Assembly (NCBI GenBank): GCA_937975525.1
Contig: CALJUJ010000789.1
Span: forward strand, 1 to 6,886
Length of the DNA: 6,886 nt
Reading direction: 5' to 3'
Origin: an uncultured bacterium
GTDB taxonomy: Bacteria > Desulfobacterota > Binatia > HRBIN30
The notes beneath the pieces were generated by a model that did not search any database, was not told where the DNA came from, and was given only the letters and a program-made list of their open reading frames with translations. Shown here in pieces: positions 5,418 to 6,886 of the stretch. A program made the position numbers and the translations under genes. The stretch's first letter is position 1. Each line of letters opens with the position of its first letter.

Positions 5418-6665
5418 TCATGCCAGCACCAGCGCGGCAACGGCGCCGGTGGCGCCGGTGGCGAGGTTGCCGGCGAGCCAGGCTTTGAGGCCGAGACCGG
5501 CGACTTCCGCGCGGCGACCGGGCGCGAGGGTGGCGAATGTAGCGATCTGAAGCCCGATGCTGCCGATGTTGGCGAAGTCACAGATCGCGTAGGTCAGGAT
5601 GACCACGGTGCGCGAGCCGAGAGCGCCGGGCGCGAGCTCGGCCATCTGTTGGTAGGCGATGAACTCGTTGAGGATCGCTTTCGTGCCCATCAATTGGCCG
5701 GCCACCTGGGCATCCTGCCAGGGTACACCGAAAAGAAGGACCAGCGGGGCGAACACCCATCCGAAAAGGCGCTCGAGGCTGAGAGGAGCGCCGGCGACGT
5801 CGGGGATCAGAGCGAGGATCTCGTTGGCGAGATGGACCAGCGCGACGATCACCACGAGCATGGCGATGACGCTGAGAAAGACCTTGAGCCCGTCTTCCGT
5901 GCCGCGGGTGAGCGCGTCCATGCTGCCGGCATAGGAAAGCGTGTGGTCGAAGTCGTCGGCGCCGGTGTGCGAGTCGCCCGGCACGAGGATGCGGGCGAAC
6001 AGGAGGGCCGCCGGGAGCGAGATCAGGGAAGCGGTCAGAATGTGCGCGGTCGCCTCGGGCACGATCGGCGCAAGGACGGTTGCGTAGAGGACGAGGACGA
6101 CGCCGGACACGGTGGCGAGCCCGGCGGTCATGACCATGAAGAGCTCGGCGCGGGTCAGCTGGGCGACGTAGGCGCGCAGGACGAGCGGGCTTTCGACGAC
6201 GCCGAGAAAGAGGTTGGCGGCGGTGCCGAGTCCGACGGCGCCGCCGATGCCGAGACTGCGCTGCAACATCCAGCTCAGGGCGCGGATGAGCAGCGGCAGG
6301 ATGCGCCAGTGCCAGAGCAGGGCGGCAAGGGCGGCGGTGACGATGACGATCGGCAGGATCTCGAAGGCGATGATCAGCGGGCGCGCCGCGCCGACCGGCT
6401 CGAACGGCAGCGGGGCACCGCCGAGGTAGCCGAACATGTAGCTCGACCCGGCCCGTGAAGCGCGGGCGAGCGCTTCGACACCGGCGCCAGCGTGGGCGAG
6501 GCCGGCCCAGAGGACGGGGACGTGGGCGAAGACGAAAGCGAGCACCAGCTGCAGGCCGATGGCGCCGGCGACCCAGCGCCAGGAGAACGCGCTGCGGTCC
6601 TCGCTGAACGCCCAGGCGATGCCGACGAGGGCGGCGAGACCGAGTAGCGGTTGCAAGATGGGCAT
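5418..6665 (-). CDS. NupC-type concentrative nucleoside transporter (CNT family)
   Basis: A 415-aa inner-membrane protein that should import nucleosides with a Na+ or H+ gradient (CNT family; size close to the usual 400-430). Most of the chain is hydrophobic helices. The first helices are near residues 4-20 and 31-54. CNT hallmarks in order are VVESPLVLRAYV (156-167) and RAELFMVMTAGLATVSG (172-188). They are followed by GTKAILNEFIAY (327-338) and CDFANIGSIG (362-371). By alignment with Vibrio cholerae CNT, E158, E334, N366 and S369 match the substrate-binding Glu156, Glu332, Asn368 and Ser371. The usual GQTE is GVVE here, so the two nucleobase-contacting residues are both Val. The ATG at 6665 begins right before the first helix; the ribosome-binding site is weak. 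No nucleoside-catabolism gene is adjacent within the window. The family is secure, the substrate is not. Confidence 0.93.
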   Translation of the reverse strand: MPILQPLLGLAALVGIAWAFSEDRSAFSWRWVAGAIGLQLVLAFVFAHVPVLWAGLAHAGAGVEALARASRAGSSYMFGYLGGAPLPFEPVGAARPLIIAFEILPIVIVTAALAALLWHWRILPLLIRALSWMLQRSLGIGGAVGLGTAANLFLGVVESPLVLRAYVAQLTRAELFMVMTAGLATVSGVVLVLYATVLAPIVPEATAHILTASLISLPAALLFARILVPGDSHTGADDFDHTLSYAGSMDALTRGTEDGLKVFLSVIAMLVVIVALVHLANEILALIPDVAGAPLSLERLFGWVFAPLVLLFGVPWQDAQVAGQLMGTKAILNEFIAYQQMAELAPGALGSRTVVILTYAICDFANIGSIGLQIATFATLAPGRRAEVAGLGLKAWLAGNLATGATGAVAALVLA

Positions 6666-6886
6666 GCACCGACATCGACGCTCGGCGTGGTTGCGTCAAG
6701 GCCGACGGACGGACCGGTAGTCGGAAACCAAGAGTCACGGTAAGGCGTTTGGAGAAGCTGAAAGTGATCCACGCCGCGCGATGCGGCAGCGTGGTATGAG
6801 CTGGATCGACGTGGCATATCCACGCCGGGGCCGGGCGCGGCGCGGCGGGTCATCCGCCGGCGACGGGCGCCCGGGCCAAGCGGAAC
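6666..6886. other. Intergenic region upstream of the transporter
   Basis: I see no convincing gene and no consensus promoter for the transporter in these 221 bases. A short frame on the + strand is open from ATG 6781 to the window end (35 codons, rich in Arg and Gly). It has no ribosome-binding site and no recognisable similarity, so I do not call it. The stretch holds the CGTGG/CCACG repeat cluster and a hairpin at 6769-6794. It probably includes the transporter's leader and control region. Confidence 0.5.
6684..6827. repeat. Cluster of CGTGG/CCACG elements, including a 10-base direct repeat and a hairpin
   Basis: The 7-mer GGCGTGG (or its complement CCACGCC) occurs at 6684-6690, 6769-6775 and 6820-6826. 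The shorter core CGTGG occurs at 6790-6794 and 6810-6814. The copies at 6767-6776 and 6818-6827 form the 10-base direct repeat ATCCACGCCG. CCACGC (6769-6774) pairs with GCGTGG (6789-6794) as a 6-bp stem extended by CGC (6775-6777) with GCG (6783-6785). CGTGG (6810-6814) pairs with CCACG (6820-6824). It lies 20-160 bases upstream of the transporter start, where operator sites or a structured leader would be expected. Confidence 0.4.

Noticed and set aside
5353..5550. A 65-codon + strand frame after mnmE
   Set aside because: It is Ala/Pro/Arg-rich, lacks a ribosome-binding site, and mostly overlaps the 3' part of the transporter gene.
5649..6458. A 269-codon + strand frame opposite the transporter
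   Set aside because: It is a highly charged Glu/Asp/Arg/Gly-rich shadow of a membrane protein gene whose CNT motifs are clear on the other strand.
6781..6886. Possible start of a divergent gene running off the right edge
   Set aside because: Only 35 codons are visible. It is Arg/Gly-rich, has no Shine-Dalgarno, and the ATG lies within a hairpin; nothing supports it as coding.
1..6886. CRISPR array, insertion sequence, tRNA or rRNA gene
   Set aside because: There are no regularly spaced long repeats, transposase motifs, terminal inverted repeats or cloverleaf-like segments on reading both strands.

Overview
The window is a G+C-rich bacterial chromosome segment (roughly two-thirds G+C by eye, codon third positions mostly G or C). 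It carries the classical ribosomal protein L34 / RNase P protein / membrane-insertase cluster. Gene order on the + strand is a small Cys/His protein, rpmH, rnpA, yidD, yidC, jag (khpB) and mnmE. A NupC-type nucleoside transporter lies on the - strand and converges on mnmE. A long YidC with a large periplasmic domain indicates a Gram-negative (two-membrane) cell. YidC together with Jag and MnmE in this order fits deltaproteobacterium-like lineages (Myxococcota, Desulfobacterota, Binatota and relatives). That placement is inferred from order and composition only. I see no dnaA, dnaN, parAB, rsmG, mnmG or DnaA-box cluster, so the replication-origin neighbourhood that often flanks this cluster is not visible here.

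Layout: bases 1-146 hold a hairpin, a plausible sigma-70 promoter (59-87) and the leader of the first gene. Bases 147-404 encode an 85-aa protein made of two copies of a C-x4-C-x9-C-x2-H metal-binding motif. I do not recognise it as a named family. rpmH follows at 438-596. The 114-base rpmH-rnpA gap contains two consecutive strong stem-loops just ahead of the preferred rnpA start (711). rnpA, yidD and yidC are tightly packed, with yidD overlapping the rnpA stop. A 69-base spacer with three evenly placed CCGCGG palindromes precedes jag, and mnmE starts 7 bases after jag. A hairpin lies between the convergent mnmE and transporter genes. The 221 bases upstream of the transporter contain a cluster of CGTGG/CCACG elements but no confident gene.

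How the genes fit together: L34 is part of the large ribosomal subunit, RnpA matures tRNA 5' ends, and MnmE modifies the tRNA wobble uridine. YidC inserts membrane proteins, YidD is its small helper, and Jag/KhpB is an RNA-binding protein usually encoded beside YidC. The + strand genes are probably largely one transcription unit, with possible RNA-level tuning between rpmH and rnpA. The transporter looks like an independent unit. Most of the window is conserved housekeeping sequence. The parts most worth a second look are the small tandem Cys/His protein, the paired stem-loops before rnpA, and the repeat cluster upstream of a transporter with a divergent substrate motif.
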